Part shown: piece after piece, positions 24,340 to 40,924 of the stretch
Position numbering within the stretch: the first letter of the stretch is position 1
Layout of the letters: every line of letters starts with the position of its first letter
Assembly: GCA_020746105.1 (NCBI GenBank)
Contig: CM036618.1
Coordinates: 126,160,191-126,224,190, forward strand
Reading direction: 5' to 3'
Origin: Trogon surrucura
Taxonomy: Eukaryota; Chordata; Aves; Trogoniformes; Trogonidae
DNA length: 64,000 nt
The notes under the pieces: model-generated
What the model was told of the DNA's origin: nothing
Databases searched by the model: none
Seen by the model: only the letters and a program-made list of their open reading frames with translations
Translations under genes and position numbers: made by a program

Positions 24340-27300
24340 GTAAGTGTTGCTCTATGCTAAATGATCTTCTTTCATTATCTACAGTTGCAAAGTTTGTACT
24401 GATTATAAAGCTCGTAGGCACGCGTACTATAAAATAGCTACACAACCTTGAAGTGCATTGCAATAATCACTTCCTTGCAATAACCACTAAACCATAGAAC
24501 TAGAAACTGTTTTAAGTATAATCAACACTTGGAGCTGAACTTTGCCAGATGAATTTTCCTAATACTTACCATTGTGTTTATTGTTTGTATTGGGGTATTG
24601 CCTAATGTCCTAAGTCTCCTGTAGCAGCAAACTGAAGCCTGCGTTCCTACAGACCTCAGTGAGGCTCGCTCCAGACCTGGAGGACAAAGCTCTACCTGCA
24701 CACAGGCCTAAGCCCTGCCCTGCAGAGCCCCCTTGCACAGTCTCAGTTCTCAGTTTTAACAGTATAAATGACAGAGATGGAAACTCTGAACGCAGGTGTA
24801 CGACATTTGGAACTTAGAAACCACTACACTTTATTCTTTGTGCCAAAATAAACTATTGGCACCCTTGGGACCTATACAAGCATAGCATTAAATTAAATCC
24901 AAGTGCAGGGTAAACACTGCAGCTTTCCATCCTCGTTCGGGGATGTTATGCAAAAGTGCCGTTGCTCTGTTCCTGCAGTCACCCTTCAGCCTTTATTTAA
25001 CATCTCCTTAATTGTGATTTCAATGGATTAATTGCTTTTATAGGCACTCCATCCTTAAGCCTTAGGTTTGTCAGAGATAACAAAAACAACTATGGAGTAA
25101 GAGAATCAAATACATACATCATGAGGTTATATAAGAGGTGCTCTTGAACAATACAAGACTGGTTTTATGGAGCCTAGAAGAAAAGCATTTGGTTTATGCA
25201 GGGTTTTTTTGTCCTCAGAACAGGAAAAACAGAATTACAGGTTTTCATCTTTTGCTTTGGGTTAGGGATCCTGTGTTTGAAAGTGTTCAAGAATTTTTTC
25301 GTTTTAATCTCTTTCAAAAAGCCTTGCAAAGGCTACAGGTAGATACTGCCTAACAAGAGCTGCAGGAAGGAAACTAAGAAAATTTCAGTAGACCCCTAGA
25401 GTAACTTAAATTGGCTCTTTCTTTAGTGTTCTGAGCCAAGGGCTGTAGAAATCAACCCAAAAATTCTTACTGCTTTCCCAAAAGATGTGGATAAGGCCCT
25501 GAACTGACAAACTGGTACAAACACAGATGTGTCTGATTTTTCTGACTTCTCTGTGCAAGAGTAGGGTGAGCACTTTGGAATGTAGGTAGAGGAATAATTT
25601 TGACAGGTCACTGATTTTAAATACCTGACTTTTATCTAGATGTTTTACAGCAGGTAAAGTATATTACTGCTATGCAACAGCACTTTTAATGTCAATACCT
25701 ATGGTACTACCTGGAAGTCTTACAGGACACATTAGAGCACTCAAAAGAAGCAGAATGATGCACCCTTATACCTACAAGTGAATACATTTGTGCATCTAAA
25801 TCTATGCATAAAGATGTCTGGAAAGGGAAATTTCCCTTCTCCTATTTAGGTCAAAACCAAGAATAACACCTGTGTTACATACTACACACTGACCTAAATT
25901 ATGAGTACATCCCTACACTTCATACTGTCAGTGTTTCAGAATAAAGCCTGACTTTGGGGATTTTATAACAACTTAGCCAGAAAATGTTCTTGGGGCCAGA
26001 TCTTGATAAAGGTTCTCCATATGGGAGGAAAAGTTTTGCAAATTTGAAAGAAATCTTTCCAGACTGTTGGCTTCAAGGTAGAAGGAGAGAAGGACTTGTT
26101 TTTAGCAATCGATTGATTTTAATCTTAATTCAATAATAATTGCTGTCCTTTTTTTGAGAGAGATATTTATTTTTTTTATTTGCTTGTTCACATATTGCAA
26201 AATTAATCTTTCTGAAACACGGAACTGCAGACAGAATTGTTTTCCAGCATTACTTCAAACAGAAGACTTGGCTCAATTGATTAGATAATGCGTAGCCCTT
26301 AGATCTGCGCGGAGCTGATGTGCCTAATTCCAGAAGGAAAACTCCTGCTGAATTAGCATAAGATCCCGGAAGCCTTTATGTGCATAAATGCAGTGCCTTG
26401 GCAGCAAGGCGTTGCTCATGTGTCTATGTAGTGTAATCAGATCTTTGAACAGCAATTTGTAAGAGCTAAGTCCTGTAAAAGTCAAGGATGGATGAGATCT
26501 GCTGTGGCTCCTAATTTATTCCACTTCTACTTCCAAATTTCTCTCTGCAACAAAAGTTAGCGACCGTCACTACTGTACAGACAGCCAGGGATTTTCCAGC
26601 ATAAGCCTTTTCATTCAGAACCATCCAAAATACTCCACTGCTAAGTTTAGGCCCAAACAAGTGGCTGCAAGTTTGACAAAGCAAGGGTTAACTTTTAAAG
26701 ATTATTTTTTTCAGTTGATATTAAAACAAACACTTTCCTCATTATATAAAAAAAAAAAAAGTCTTGGCCTCTTTTAAAACACATCTATGGTGGAAACAGC
26801 TGGAGGTAGGAAACTCAAGATCTGGCATGGATATGGGAAGTGCCTTTCTTTGTTCCAGTGAAAACTGGTCTTATTTGTCTGAGTGGGGAGCCTTTGAAAT
26901 CTCACATTGTGTACATGTACGGAACACGGCACGGATTTCTTCACCAAGCTCAAGCAGGCCACAACTAAAGACGGCTGCTGCACATACATGCACGGTCAGC
27001 ACTGCAGAGTAATTAAAAAAAATGGTTTTCGGACAAGAACAGAAGCAGTACCTCCTCCAGAATGCAAGAAAACCTTTTTAAAAAGGCAGGGGTAAAAGAG
27101 CAGGCTGTTGTACATTTTGTGTGGTTGGCAGGTGAAAACCCCTCTCCGGTGCACATCAGGAATGCTGAAACTTGGAAAGGCAGCCTGCTCCACCTCAAAC
27201 CCAGGGCTAATCTGCAAGGAGAGCCCACAGGAAGTTAATACTGCCTGAGATAGCACCAACCTCAGCCCGTCTGATCACCTGCCTTGGTACTGGAGCACGT

Positions 27301-27877
27301 AGCCAGAAGGTGCTCATGCTGCTCCAGGGAACAAACCAGGTTCTGGATGACCCCCACAGAAGCACAACCACCTTTTCAAGCCTGTTCATCTTTTTTCCTT
27401 AACGTTCCCCCTGTACTTGCACAGAAAATTTGGATGCTTCCTAATGGAGCTGAAAAGATTTAGTACATGCGAAAACAGGAGCTACAAGCCACATTCACTG
27501 TGTGGGTCAGCGTTACATCTGGTAGTGAGAAATCTTGGTTGAAAAGCAGAACAAAGCATTCTAGGGTTTACCTATACAAAATCAACAGGACTAAGCAGTA
27601 TTTTGGAACTGAAAAAAGACCTCAAGTAAAATTTGTATTGATCTCAGTGGCTGGAATATAGATCAGCATAAACCAAAGTTTTACAAGTCACCTGAAGAAA
27701 AAATAAATAATGTTCCGTTTACTATCCACAGAAGCAGTACCTAGTTCACCTAAGTTTGGTGATTTCTCTCTGCTTTTAATCAAGTGCAATTAACTTTACA
27801 GTTTCTCTGGACACAAGACAGCAGCAGTGAACTCCCATGTTTCCATTTGAACTTATTTCTCTTTTTTGCTAACTCAG
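24340..27877 (+). other. EFEMP1: EFEMP1 intron (3538 bases)
   Basis: GTAAGT donor at 24340 and CTAACTCAG acceptor ending at 27877. Contents are unremarkable: an A-run at 26749-26760, and overlapping spurious ORFs on both strands around 26770-27390. No exon-like segment with EGF cysteine spacing was seen. Confidence 0.85.
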
Positions 27878-27997
27878 ACATCGACGAATGCACTCTGCCT
27901 CCGTACTGCCACCATCGGTGCGTGAACACGCCCGGTTCCTATTACTGCCAGTGCAATGCCGGTTTCCAGTTGGCGTCCAACAACCACACCTGTGTAG
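27878..27997 (+). CDS. EFEMP1: EFEMP1 exon: calcium-binding EGF module 3
   Basis: This 120-base exon encodes 40 residues beginning [11 protein letters not shown] and ending in TCV. It carries six cysteines, the VNTPGSYYC core and an N-H-T sequon just before the last cysteine, matching the N-glycosylation site known in mammalian fibulin-3. The acceptor CTCAG ends at 27877 and the donor GTAAG starts at 27998 (phase 1-1). It is richer in CpG than the other EGF exons. Confidence 0.96.
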
Positions 27998-30108
27998 GTA
28001 AGAACGTCTCTGCAGGGACTTAACACACGAGGACACTCAGTACAAACACCATCACACAACTTGAAATTTAAGTATCTTCCTCCCAACTTACAGGAAGTAA
28101 ACACCAACCAGTAGGACATACCCACTGCTGCATGGAGAGGCTTTCCTCTAAGTGATCCGAGATGTGCAGGAGGGTTAGAGAGAAAATTGAAGCCTTATTG
28201 AAAGCCTGGTATTTTGTGGGCATGGCAGCTTTCTGAGGAGCATGTAGTTTGGCAACAGGAACCCTGGAGGTTTATATTCATTATCTAAGCTTAGATTTAA
28301 TTGTTCTTTCAGTTCTGGTGAATTGCTTTGCATTATCGTTGGTTTTCATGGTATTATCCCCAGTTCGTGCAAGACAGAAGCTGGAACTGGAAACCAGGAA
28401 GAGCAATGCTATACCTCCAGAGTTAAGTGGAATTATTCTCAGCACATGATAAACATAGCAAGGAAAGAAAGCATCTATAAATGTCACTTTGAATATCTAG
28501 AAAATAACGTTAGCGATGAAAACAAGGGTCACTCAGGAAGAGCGACCCTTTAGAAGTGATCCTCCCTTTTGAAATAAAACACTAATGGAAAGCCTTGCAG
28601 TAAAACTTTAAGACTGCTGTTAAGTTTGCAGTCCCAAGTTCTCTTCTGGAAGAATCAGAGTAATAATTAAATGGTAACTATGTCTGCGGAAGTACAGAGA
28701 GAATGGCCATTAAAAAAAAATCAAGAGATGGGTAAAGATGGTCAGAAGTTCTTTATGGCTATAATTTACATATATATCTCCAAAAAATCTATATTATATA
28801 CATATTTTTATATATATGCACACACACATAAATATATAAATCAGCCTGGGATTTCCAGCTTCTACTATTACTTCCAAGCATTACCATACCTTATCAAGTA
28901 CCCTCGCACACTCCCTGTGAAAAGTGAATTAAATACAAGAAAATTTGTAAATGAATGGTTGCTACATCAAGGCAGAATTTCACACCTGCAGCAGTTATCT
29001 GGCAGAGTGATACTTGACAGCTGTACTGACTACATTTGTGTTACAACTTTTGCATATATTGAAAGGGGGGCAATATTTCTTGGAAGGAAAAGAGACTTGT
29101 GACTCTGGCTAGTTCGCTTATCCCTTCTGGTAGCGTTGTCATGATGTACATTCTTTGCACTGTTGCCAAAAATTAACTAAAAGGAGGAAGAAAAAACCAA
29201 AAACTTTTTTAATCAGTTTTCCCCTATTACCATTCATGTGCACGACTAGCAGGTTCATCCTATAGAGAATTAATGTCCTCCAAATGCTGAATCTTAGCAG
29301 TCATTGTCAGTTTTCAGTTGTATCTACAAATGACTGAGTGTTGCTGATATTTATAAGCATTTGCAAAAGCCACAAACTCAAGATTAAGTGCTGTACTACT
29401 AATAATTATATCTGATAAACACAAATATGAATGGAAACATGCAGGGGAGGAATACAAGAGAAAATAGCCTAAAATCTAGGAGTGAATGACATAGGAGCAG
29501 CAGTTAGTCAACAGCCCAGGAAAAACAAGAATTATAGATTCCAGAGGTGATTACAGTTAAATAAACTTCCCTTCTCATACCACAGCGTTCTCACATACGT
29601 TCTTAGGATGGGGCCATCATGGAAAAAAATCTATCACAGAAAAATACATTCACCCAATATGGTCTAGGCTTTAGAGCACTGCAAAGCTCTCCTGGCCTCA
29701 AAGGCTCATGTTATAATTGTAATGGAATTTAAAAGAACAAATTTTAAGAGTAATAAATAGCTCAAATAAATCTTAACTGCTTGCTGCATGCTGAGAGGTC
29801 TTATCAGTATGTGCTCCTTATATCAATTATTTATAGAGACTTGGCATTTCATACCTGAAAAAAAGATGCTGGAATGTGGGGTTTAATAGCCACACTAAAC
29901 ATTTTTTGAAGAATTCATCGCACGTTAGAATAGCTTTCATTCCTCAAAAAATACTCTTGTTCTACAGGGAAAGTAAAGTATGGGTCTGACATTGTCCCAG
30001 TGACTGACAGAGACAGCTGAGCCTCTGCTAAGTGATAGACCCAGACTAAAGACTAATCCACTTAATCAGCCTAATCACAAGATAAAGATCTGTCATTTTT
30101 CCTTTCAG
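27998..30108 (+). other. EFEMP1: EFEMP1 intron (2111 bases) with AT microsatellite
   Basis: GTAAGA donor and CCTTTCAG acceptor. An impure (TA)n/(CA)n microsatellite occupies about 28766-28841. A 143-codon ORF crossing it (28671-29102) is low-complexity and considered spurious. Confidence 0.85.
28766..28841. repeat. Impure TA/CA microsatellite
   Basis: Alternating TA steps (TATATATA, TATATTATATA) merge into CACACACA and ATAAATATATAAA. It is simple-sequence DNA inside an EFEMP1 intron, with a likely variable length. Confidence 0.75.
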
Positions 30109-30228
30109 ACATAAATGAATGTGATGCCAATAACCCATGTGCACAACAGTGTTACAATATACTGGGTTCTTTCATCTGTCAGTGTAACCCAGGATTTGAG
30201 TTAAGCAGTGACAGAATCAACTGTGAAG
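30109..30228 (+). CDS. EFEMP1: EFEMP1 exon: calcium-binding EGF module 4
   Basis: This 120-base exon encodes 40 residues beginning [11 protein letters not shown] and ending NCE, with six cysteines and the YNILGSFIC core. The D-I-N-E start is a variant calcium-binding signature. The acceptor TTTCAG ends at 30108 and the donor GTAAGC starts at 30229. The exon is phase 1-1, so loss or gain of it would keep the reading frame. Confidence 0.96.
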
Positions 30229-31541
30229 GTAAGCAATTGGGTTTTTACCTTGGAAGAGCTGCCTTTTTTTTTTTTTTCTTAATGATTTTCCCAGAAGTCC
30301 TTCTGGGAGCTAAGGTGTATAATTCAAGTGGAGCCACACTGCGGGTGCAGGTTGTAGCCAAAACCCTCAAGACGTATTTTTTATGGTGCAAATGTGGTGG
30401 CTAATACACACCCTAGTAGCTGCAGCTGCATTCAGGTTCTTGTAGATGTGGGTATCTCTCTTTAATAGTAATTGCAAAACAGGGCAGACATTACTACAGT
30501 TCAGATAACAGCTGGGAAGAATAAGGCTTCTGAATATTTATTTCACAAACTCACTTGAATTGCGTGTGGTCTAATGCTGATGACTGTTAAATGAATCGAA
30601 AAGGAAAGCAAACTAAAAACAAGTGCAATTTTGTGTGCTGTTAGTCTCCTCTGCAAATAAAACCTCAAATTTTTGATTTTAAGGATTTTAATTGTGCTTT
30701 TGAGGGGCTTTCAAGCCTGTGTATACAATCAGCATGTCTCCTGATGATTATACAATCAATGCTTTATTTCCTCTGCCAGAGCCTCCACAGGGGTCTTCTA
30801 ATCTCCTTTTGGGCGCATGATGATCTCACCCTTAAAGCCCATATCCTTCCTACCAGTCTTTGAGCCAGAGGTTTTTTTGGTTTACCACTGCCCTCCTAAA
30901 CAAGCCAGCAGAGCTATTACAGATGCTCCCTCCTCTCCAAGCTCCGTAAACTAATCCTGCTTGCAGGCAAACATAACAGGGAGCAGCAAATATGCAGCCT
31001 CCAAGGACATCCCTGACAGAAAGTTAAGAACTGGGCTCAGACTTCAGAGGTCGTAGGAGGGAGTTACCCTGTTTTACAAGCTATCCCCTGGATTTGATAG
31101 GTTAAATTTAACTTCTGCTTAACAGCATATACTGTTAAATCATTTCACCCTTGGTTTGCACAGGGCACAAGTACAAAGGCACTACTTCTGCCTTACTAAC
31201 TAACCTCACATCTGTGGTTTTCGTGGGAGTCATCACATTTTGAAATACTAAAAGCCTTAAGTTCTTTCAAGCGTTACTTTCTTAAGCCTGTTCCGAAGTC
31301 TAATTTAGCTTCTGCTTCCTCAAATCCAAAGTTTTCATTTTGGAAGATTATTGATAAGTAAAATTGCCCTTCTGTTTGCAACTTTGAGGTATTAAACAGT
31401 ACATTTCAGTTCTTTGATAACATTTTTTTTAGACTGAATCCGTTTTTTACTTATTAGAATTGGCATTTAGCTATTAGATTGAGTTCTACAACAAGGTAGA
31501 TATTTAAAAACAATAACTTTAAGCTGTGTTGCTGTCTGCAG
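30229..31541 (+). other. EFEMP1: EFEMP1 intron (1313 bases)
   Basis: GTAAGC donor and CTGTCTGCAG acceptor. A T-run of about 14 lies just inside the donor side (about 30266-30279). Nothing else is recognisable. Confidence 0.85.
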
Positions 31542-31661
31542 ACACTGATGAATGCAGAACCTCAAGTTATATATGTCAATATCAGTGTGTCAACGAACCA
31601 GGAAAGTTCTCATGTGTCTGCCCTGAAGGATACCAGGTAGTGGGAGGCAGAACATGTCAAG
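31542..31661 (+). CDS. EFEMP1: EFEMP1 exon: calcium-binding EGF module 5
   Basis: This 120-base exon encodes 40 residues beginning [12 protein letters not shown] and ending TCQ. Six cysteines and the VNEPGKFSC core are intact. The second residue is Thr where Ile is usual (DTDE rather than DIDE); the acidic calcium ligands are unchanged. The acceptor TGCAG ends at 31541 and the donor GTAAGT starts at 31662 (phase 1-1). Confidence 0.96.
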
Positions 31662-33200
<1,539 letters not shown>

Positions 33201-33279
33201 TAAGAAAAATCAGTTTTATTTTGTGGGGTTTTTTTAGGATCGTCCTCAAGGGCAACATGCTCAAGTACAACAGCAAGCA

Positions 33280-35423
<2,144 letters not shown>

Positions 35424-35582
35424 CAAACAAGCGCCGTAAGTGCGATGCTTGTACTGGTGAAATCACTATCGGGACCAAGAGAACACATTGTGGATCTGGA
35501 GATGCTAACAGTCAACAGTTTGAATTATCGTACAAGCTCGGTGTTAAGATTAACAATAATAGTGGGACCTTACGCATTTTAG
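35424..35582 (+). CDS. EFEMP1: EFEMP1 terminal coding exon: end of fibulin C-terminal module
   Basis: The terminal coding segment opens [18 protein letters not shown], continues through [11 protein letters not shown] and ends [11 protein letters not shown] with TAG at 35580-35582: 52 codons plus stop. The acceptor CTTTCAG ends at 35423. From memory, the human protein has one more residue in the loop after LEMLTV and ends GPFSF, so this orthologue looks one residue shorter there (codons around 35514-35528). The frame is continuous with the preceding phase-0 exon. Confidence 0.96.
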   Translation, partial: QTSAVSAMLVLVKSLSGPREHIVDLEMLTVNSLNYRTSSVLRLTIIVGPYAF

Positions 35583-36645
35583 TGGTTTTCAATAACCCTT
35601 CACTGGCACTTAAAGCAGCCAAAGAATATTATCTTAAAGAAAGCACTTACTATTTTATTTATAGATTTTGCTCTCCTTTTTTTTTTAAGATTTGTTTAGT
35701 AAATTGATATCTTTAATACACACATTACAACTGTAATTCAAAATTAGTAGATGTGTTCCATAGTATAACATGGGCATTGTCACTTTCTGTATAAAGATTT
35801 AAATCTGTTTTATTACTTTTCTTGGAATAGATACATGCTACGCTTTTGTATGAGAACTGTATGTTCATAGTATTCTGCAAAACTAGCAAAATAGGTCATG
35901 CAATTAAAAGGCAATCTTCTGTGTTGTCATTATTTTAAATTCTAATGCAGCTACACTGACAATCTCAAAAAGAAAAAAATTATATAGTATGAATGATACA
36001 CAAAGTAATGGTTATCTGATAAGCTAAAATATATTTCTCCTTTTTAACTACTTTATAACAAAAGATAACAGTCAATTAAAAAAAAATCTATTTCTGTAGA
36101 CATTTATCTGTGCTATCAGTTGGTTTTTGTAATCTGGGTTGGAGGTAAAGTTACACTGTGAGAAATATTTCGCATTGGGTTTTCAGATGCAGATTGTGTT
36201 ACCGTACTACAGAACAACATCTTGCTCTCTCCAAGAAGAATAGTCTATAGGACGAAAATTTCTCCAACAGTGAAAGAAATTCCAAATGAAAAATCACCAC
36301 ACAGGGCACACGTCTGTGCTTTCTCCTGAGAACACTGCTGGTAGTTACCGATTAGAGGGATACGGCATTTTCAGACAGAAGTTAACGTGCTATTTTTCCA
36401 GAAATATTATGTTGTATACTATGAATTGAGTGCATTTGCTTATTAAGTTATATCATTTTCAGGCACTCAGTTCTGTTCCTGCTCTTACAACTCAGACGTA
36501 TCATGTACAGTGTTCATAAAATTTATTTCTAAATCAAGAACTAATAACATCTTTTGTAATATGTAAAATCTTATTTTCTTGTTTAAAATGTAGTTAATCC
36601 TGTGATGTACAAAATTTTTAATAAAGATCTCTTACCATATTGTAT
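35583..36645 (+). other. EFEMP1: EFEMP1 3' UTR
   Basis: About 1.06 kb of AT-rich sequence after the TAG stop with no competing exon. An upstream ATTAAA-type hexamer (near 35904) could be a weak alternative site. The strong AATAAA is at 36620-36625, followed by a T/G-rich element, so the transcript probably ends near 36640-36650. The exact cleavage position is inferred. Confidence 0.8.
36620..36625 (+). promoter_or_regulatory. EFEMP1: Poly(A) signal AATAAA of EFEMP1
   Basis: Canonical hexamer in TTTTTAATAAAG, followed within about 15-35 bases by a T/G-rich stretch (TGTATTTAGTCTTTC) suited to cleavage-factor binding. It is the last good signal downstream of the EFEMP1 stop before an A-rich intergenic tract. 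Confidence 0.8.
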
Positions 36646-39600
36646 TTAGTCTTTCTTTGAGATAGTTTATTAGTCACATTGGACGGCTGAATTGTCAGCT
36701 ACTGTGAGAGTCAGCAAAATCCTGTTGAATTCTCCAGACTCAGAATGACCCAGCTCTCAGCCCATACAGTATTAGTTCTTGGAAGACTAAAACCACAATT
36801 CCTTTGTAGAACAAACATATTACCTAGCGAGTTTTAGTTTTCCTGACATCAAAAAAAAAAAAAAGAGGGGAAAAAAAAAAGTAAAAAAAATACACTAACA
36901 TACACACATGTTGCTAGTTAGTTGCAGATTTACAGAAAGGAGCTGCTTTTCTATTTTAAATTCATTTTCTGTAGAAATTATTTGTGAAAAGTGCATACAT
37001 TATACACACACAGGAAAAAAAACCTTGTGGTGCAGATGCACAGATTGATATTTTTTATGTCAGTCACCCTCAGTGATTACTTTCAGGGGATGTGCCCAAA
37101 GCAGCAAGAAGCACGGCCAGAGAACCTGGTATCCAGACGTCCTGCATGGCAAGACAACAAAAATTCCCTCCAGAATATCACTTAGGAGAGGCCACAACTG
37201 CTCTGGTTTAGGGTGACACATCCCCCATGCTCAGACAAATTGCAGAGCAAGACCCCGTTACCCAATGATCGCTCCTTCAGGCAGTCATTTATTTGTGGCT
37301 TTAAACAAATACTTCATCTGCCAAAAGGGTCAGAGCACATGGTTTTAGCACAGGCCAAAAACCAGCGCTGGCGCTGGGGTGAGCTGTCTTTGCCTGAGGC
37401 CTCGAAGCTGTGGAGTGAGACCTCAGGTAGCCTCCATCCCTCTCTGCAGAGAAAAGCTCACCACTACAAATCCAGTTGCTTTATAGAGGTATTTAATTGG
37501 TGGTTTTCAGAGCAAAAAGACTGATACAAGGAGCTGGGCTTCTAGGAAGCTCCTTCCTTTCCCCAGAGGGATTCCTCCCCATTCATCATCGCTACAAATC
37601 TGCTTAGTTTGAAAGGCAGCTCCTCATCCCGCACGTGCACTGAGCAAGATGCCTCCTCCCGGCAATTCCTGTGGCAAGCAGCACATGCTCACCTCCATAC
37701 TTAGTCAACTCACATTTTCTGGGTAATCTGCTCTCACAAATGAGCCGTGCTGGCCCCAGCACTGCTCTTTTATGCAGACTTCTAACTTCCCAAATTGTGT
37801 AACTCAGTATTGCCTGTTCCAAGAAACAAATGATTTCATTGTTGTTTCTAGGTTTAAAATGGGCAGTTTTCTCTTGATAGGTGCTCAGAAGAGGCTGAAG
37901 TGGCTTCACCTTCTTCAGTCCTGGCACTGACACCAGGCTGGTCCCTGCAACAAGTTAAGCAGCCACGAATCATCCCTGACATTCCCAAGCTACCAGGCTC
38001 TGCCTCAAGGATTCACTCTACCTTTATGTTCTGCCAATACTCACACTGGTTTCGTCACCAGCATTTTTAAATCCTCCTTTTAAATCTCTGCTTATCTGAC
38101 AATGACCCAAAAAAGACCATTACATAGTGAGAAAAATTACAATCCTATACGGATCAAATAGCATGAACAGCAGAGGCAGTTGTAGCTTGTACAAGTGCCC
38201 AAATCACGTTTAGTCCCCTCGTTCCTCCACATCTCACTGTGCTCATCGACTTGGCTTATCCCATTTTATTTTCACGCAAATTGTCCTGCCAACCACCCGG
38301 CTCCCTGGCTGGTTGCAACACGCAGGTCTATACAAGACCACTTACAGCCCCAACTAGCCCAGGCTGAGGTTATCACACCGAAGCGCAGCTCCAGCCGCTT
38401 GCCCTCACACCGCTATGTGCTGGGCGAGACCCGAATGCAGCCACTGGGTATGGGCACCGCTCTCCATGCGCGACATTAATCACGGCGCTTTTATGGAAGT
38501 GGGGAGCTGAAATAACAGCAGCCCCTCCAAACCAAAACACAAGCAGGTGAGAGCAAGCCAGGGACTACAGCAGGGCCGTGCAGAAACTGGAAGGAGGCGG
38601 TTGGTATTGTTTTGGATAGGGGTGTGGCAAGTGAGAGTGGCCAAAAGAAGCCCATGATCAAAATGAGAAGATGGTTCCAGAGCTGGAACAAGGACAGATT
38701 TTGCACACCACCACCATAAAACCTGCCTGTTGTTAGGAGGGAAACCTGCAGGTTCATCCAGTTCTCCAGGAAACTGTTACTGATGTGTTACTTGCAAAGG
38801 ATACAGAGCTGCAGCAAATACACAACAAGAGTTTGACTTAAAAGAGACACTGAAATCCCAACAAATGATATGAGAGCAAAGTGTTTGCTCAGCATTAGTT
38901 ATACCCTATCGGCACAACCATTGCCAGGTTGGGACCAGGAAACTGTCACTGCTGGAGAAGAATCTAAATCAGGACCCCATGCAAAGTTGAGTATCTTCTC
39001 AGAAATAGAAAACAGGGAGAAAAACGTGGAAAAAAATAAATAGGACTTTGAGTAAACAGAAATTAAGGAAACAGAATGCAAGTTCATTCACTTCCCTGAG
39101 ACCACCTGAAGACAGTGCAGTGGGATTATTTTGTTTGGAAGGCTCACAAATGCAAGTTTATTGTTGAATCCCGTTTCCATGGCTACAAAGCGTTGCTTAT
39201 GTTTTGAATGATCATCCATGTTTCTAACTTTATAACTCTCCTATTAAAATATAGAACAGCTGCTGCCCCAGTCAGCTGTTCGGCATATGGAGCCCACCAG
39301 GGACAAAACCCACTGTTGACACGGAGAATTATTTTTAACGCCCTCACATTTCTAAACCTCACCATCATCTCAGCGAAATGGCACGTTTCCACATTTCCCA
39401 GCTGGGGGAACACCTGCGTAATGCAAAACTGAACTGTGTTGCATCTGGTAAAAAAAAAAACAACACAACAATTTTATCTCATCTGGCCAGCAGAAAAAAA
39501 GTTATCAGCCCCAGCGAACAGAAACAGGGCAAAAAGTTAACTGTGTTTTATATCTGGTGAAAAGCAGATGTCTAGTTAAGATGTTTATACTGCAAACATT

Positions 39601-40924
39601 TCTGTATATATTAGGAGGAAAGAGAGCTGTTTAATAAAATGGAGCTGGCTTATAGTTGCCAAAGCCAATTTGAAGGACAGTACAACAGCTTTTGTCATTA
39701 TTGCATGGGAAAAATATAGTCTGATTCTTTTTTTGATATAGATTATGTACATTGAACAACTTTTTTTTTTTTTAAATTAAACAACCTGAAAGTGAACTCT
39801 TTTTAAATCTTCCAACTTATTTGCTCAACAGAAAAAGCTGCAAACCTTGTGTCACACAAATATGACAAAGTAGTATCAAAGGCTTCCCCTGATTTATTCT
39901 CTGGTATATTAAAAAGCACCTTGATACTTTGATTAGGGGCTGTGTAGCCAGGATGCACAGCAACACTTCCCACAGAACAAAACACCGGACTTAGATGAAA
40001 TCCAGTTTTTGTTTGTAAACACAGTCACGCTGTGCCAGTCACGGGCTGTTTCTGCTCTTGCTTGAGACATTATTTCAGTCTCTGATTCAGAATCCCAACA
40101 GTCCCAGAAGGGACACCAGCACTCTGTATCTCTGCTCCCTCCCAGAAGTACCTTGAGGTAATTAATTAAGTTTTACTGTAATATTTCTGTAACTTCAACA
40201 TAAGCACACAGTACATAGACATTCAAACTGCGGAAATGTTCCCACTAACATGCTTCAGATGAGACTTTTGAGAGGGAAAGGCACAGCTCTCAGCTAAGCA
40301 CTTCAGCAGCTCCTGCCTTGCAAACACACACGGTGGTGCACTTTACTGCATAGTTTTAATGAAACATTTATGCTGTAAAGCTCTAAAACCACAATCATGA
40401 AAGCTACACTGACATCTCAGGGTCTAAATCCTGCCAATGCCACTCCAGAAACATTTGAACCTATAACCACCTCCTCTTGAGCGTCATGTTTTCTTCTCGC
40501 GCTTGGAGTGTTTCTGGAGTATCTACGTGCAATATATAGGAATGTTTCCCATACAGAGTATATACAACAAACACCCAAGTGGGAAGTCAAAAGAGCAAAA
40601 GTCTTGCAGGCGGCATGGAAACTAGGAAAACAAACAGATTTTGGAAGCTCAGAGTAAGGGCTGCAGAGGGAAAGCCAACATATCAAAACAGCAGGGTAAA
40701 AGGCATTATTAAAATCAGTAAGTCATCCTCTGAGAAGCTGAGGCCATATACGAACGAGTAAAATAAAAATGTTCCTGAGATCCATAAGGTCACACATAAA
40801 AACAAACAAGGCGGGCCAAAGGAGCAACTTGCAAATGCACAGACTAGAAAATCGAGCCTCTTCCAAGCACGGTTGAGGCAACCTCCCAGGAGGCTGCTGG
40901 GGCCGCACAGTGACCAACGCATTA
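36646..40924. other. Intergenic between EFEMP1 and PNPT1, first part
   Basis: No gene is supported. An A-rich tract with a GAGGGG interruption lies at 36851-36891, just beyond the EFEMP1 end. ORFs of 60-109 codons on both strands have no domains, promoter or splice context. A T-run lies at about 39762-39773. Confidence 0.65.
36851..36891. repeat. A-rich low-complexity tract
   Basis: Three A-runs separated by GAGGGG and GT. It lies about 230 bases past the EFEMP1 poly(A) signal. It could be the degraded tail of a retroposed sequence, but no body was recognised. Confidence 0.6.

Noticed and set aside
28671-29102. 143-codon + strand ORF in an EFEMP1 intron
   Set aside because: It crosses a TA/CA microsatellite (runs of Tyr, Ile, Thr, His), with no domain or exon borders.
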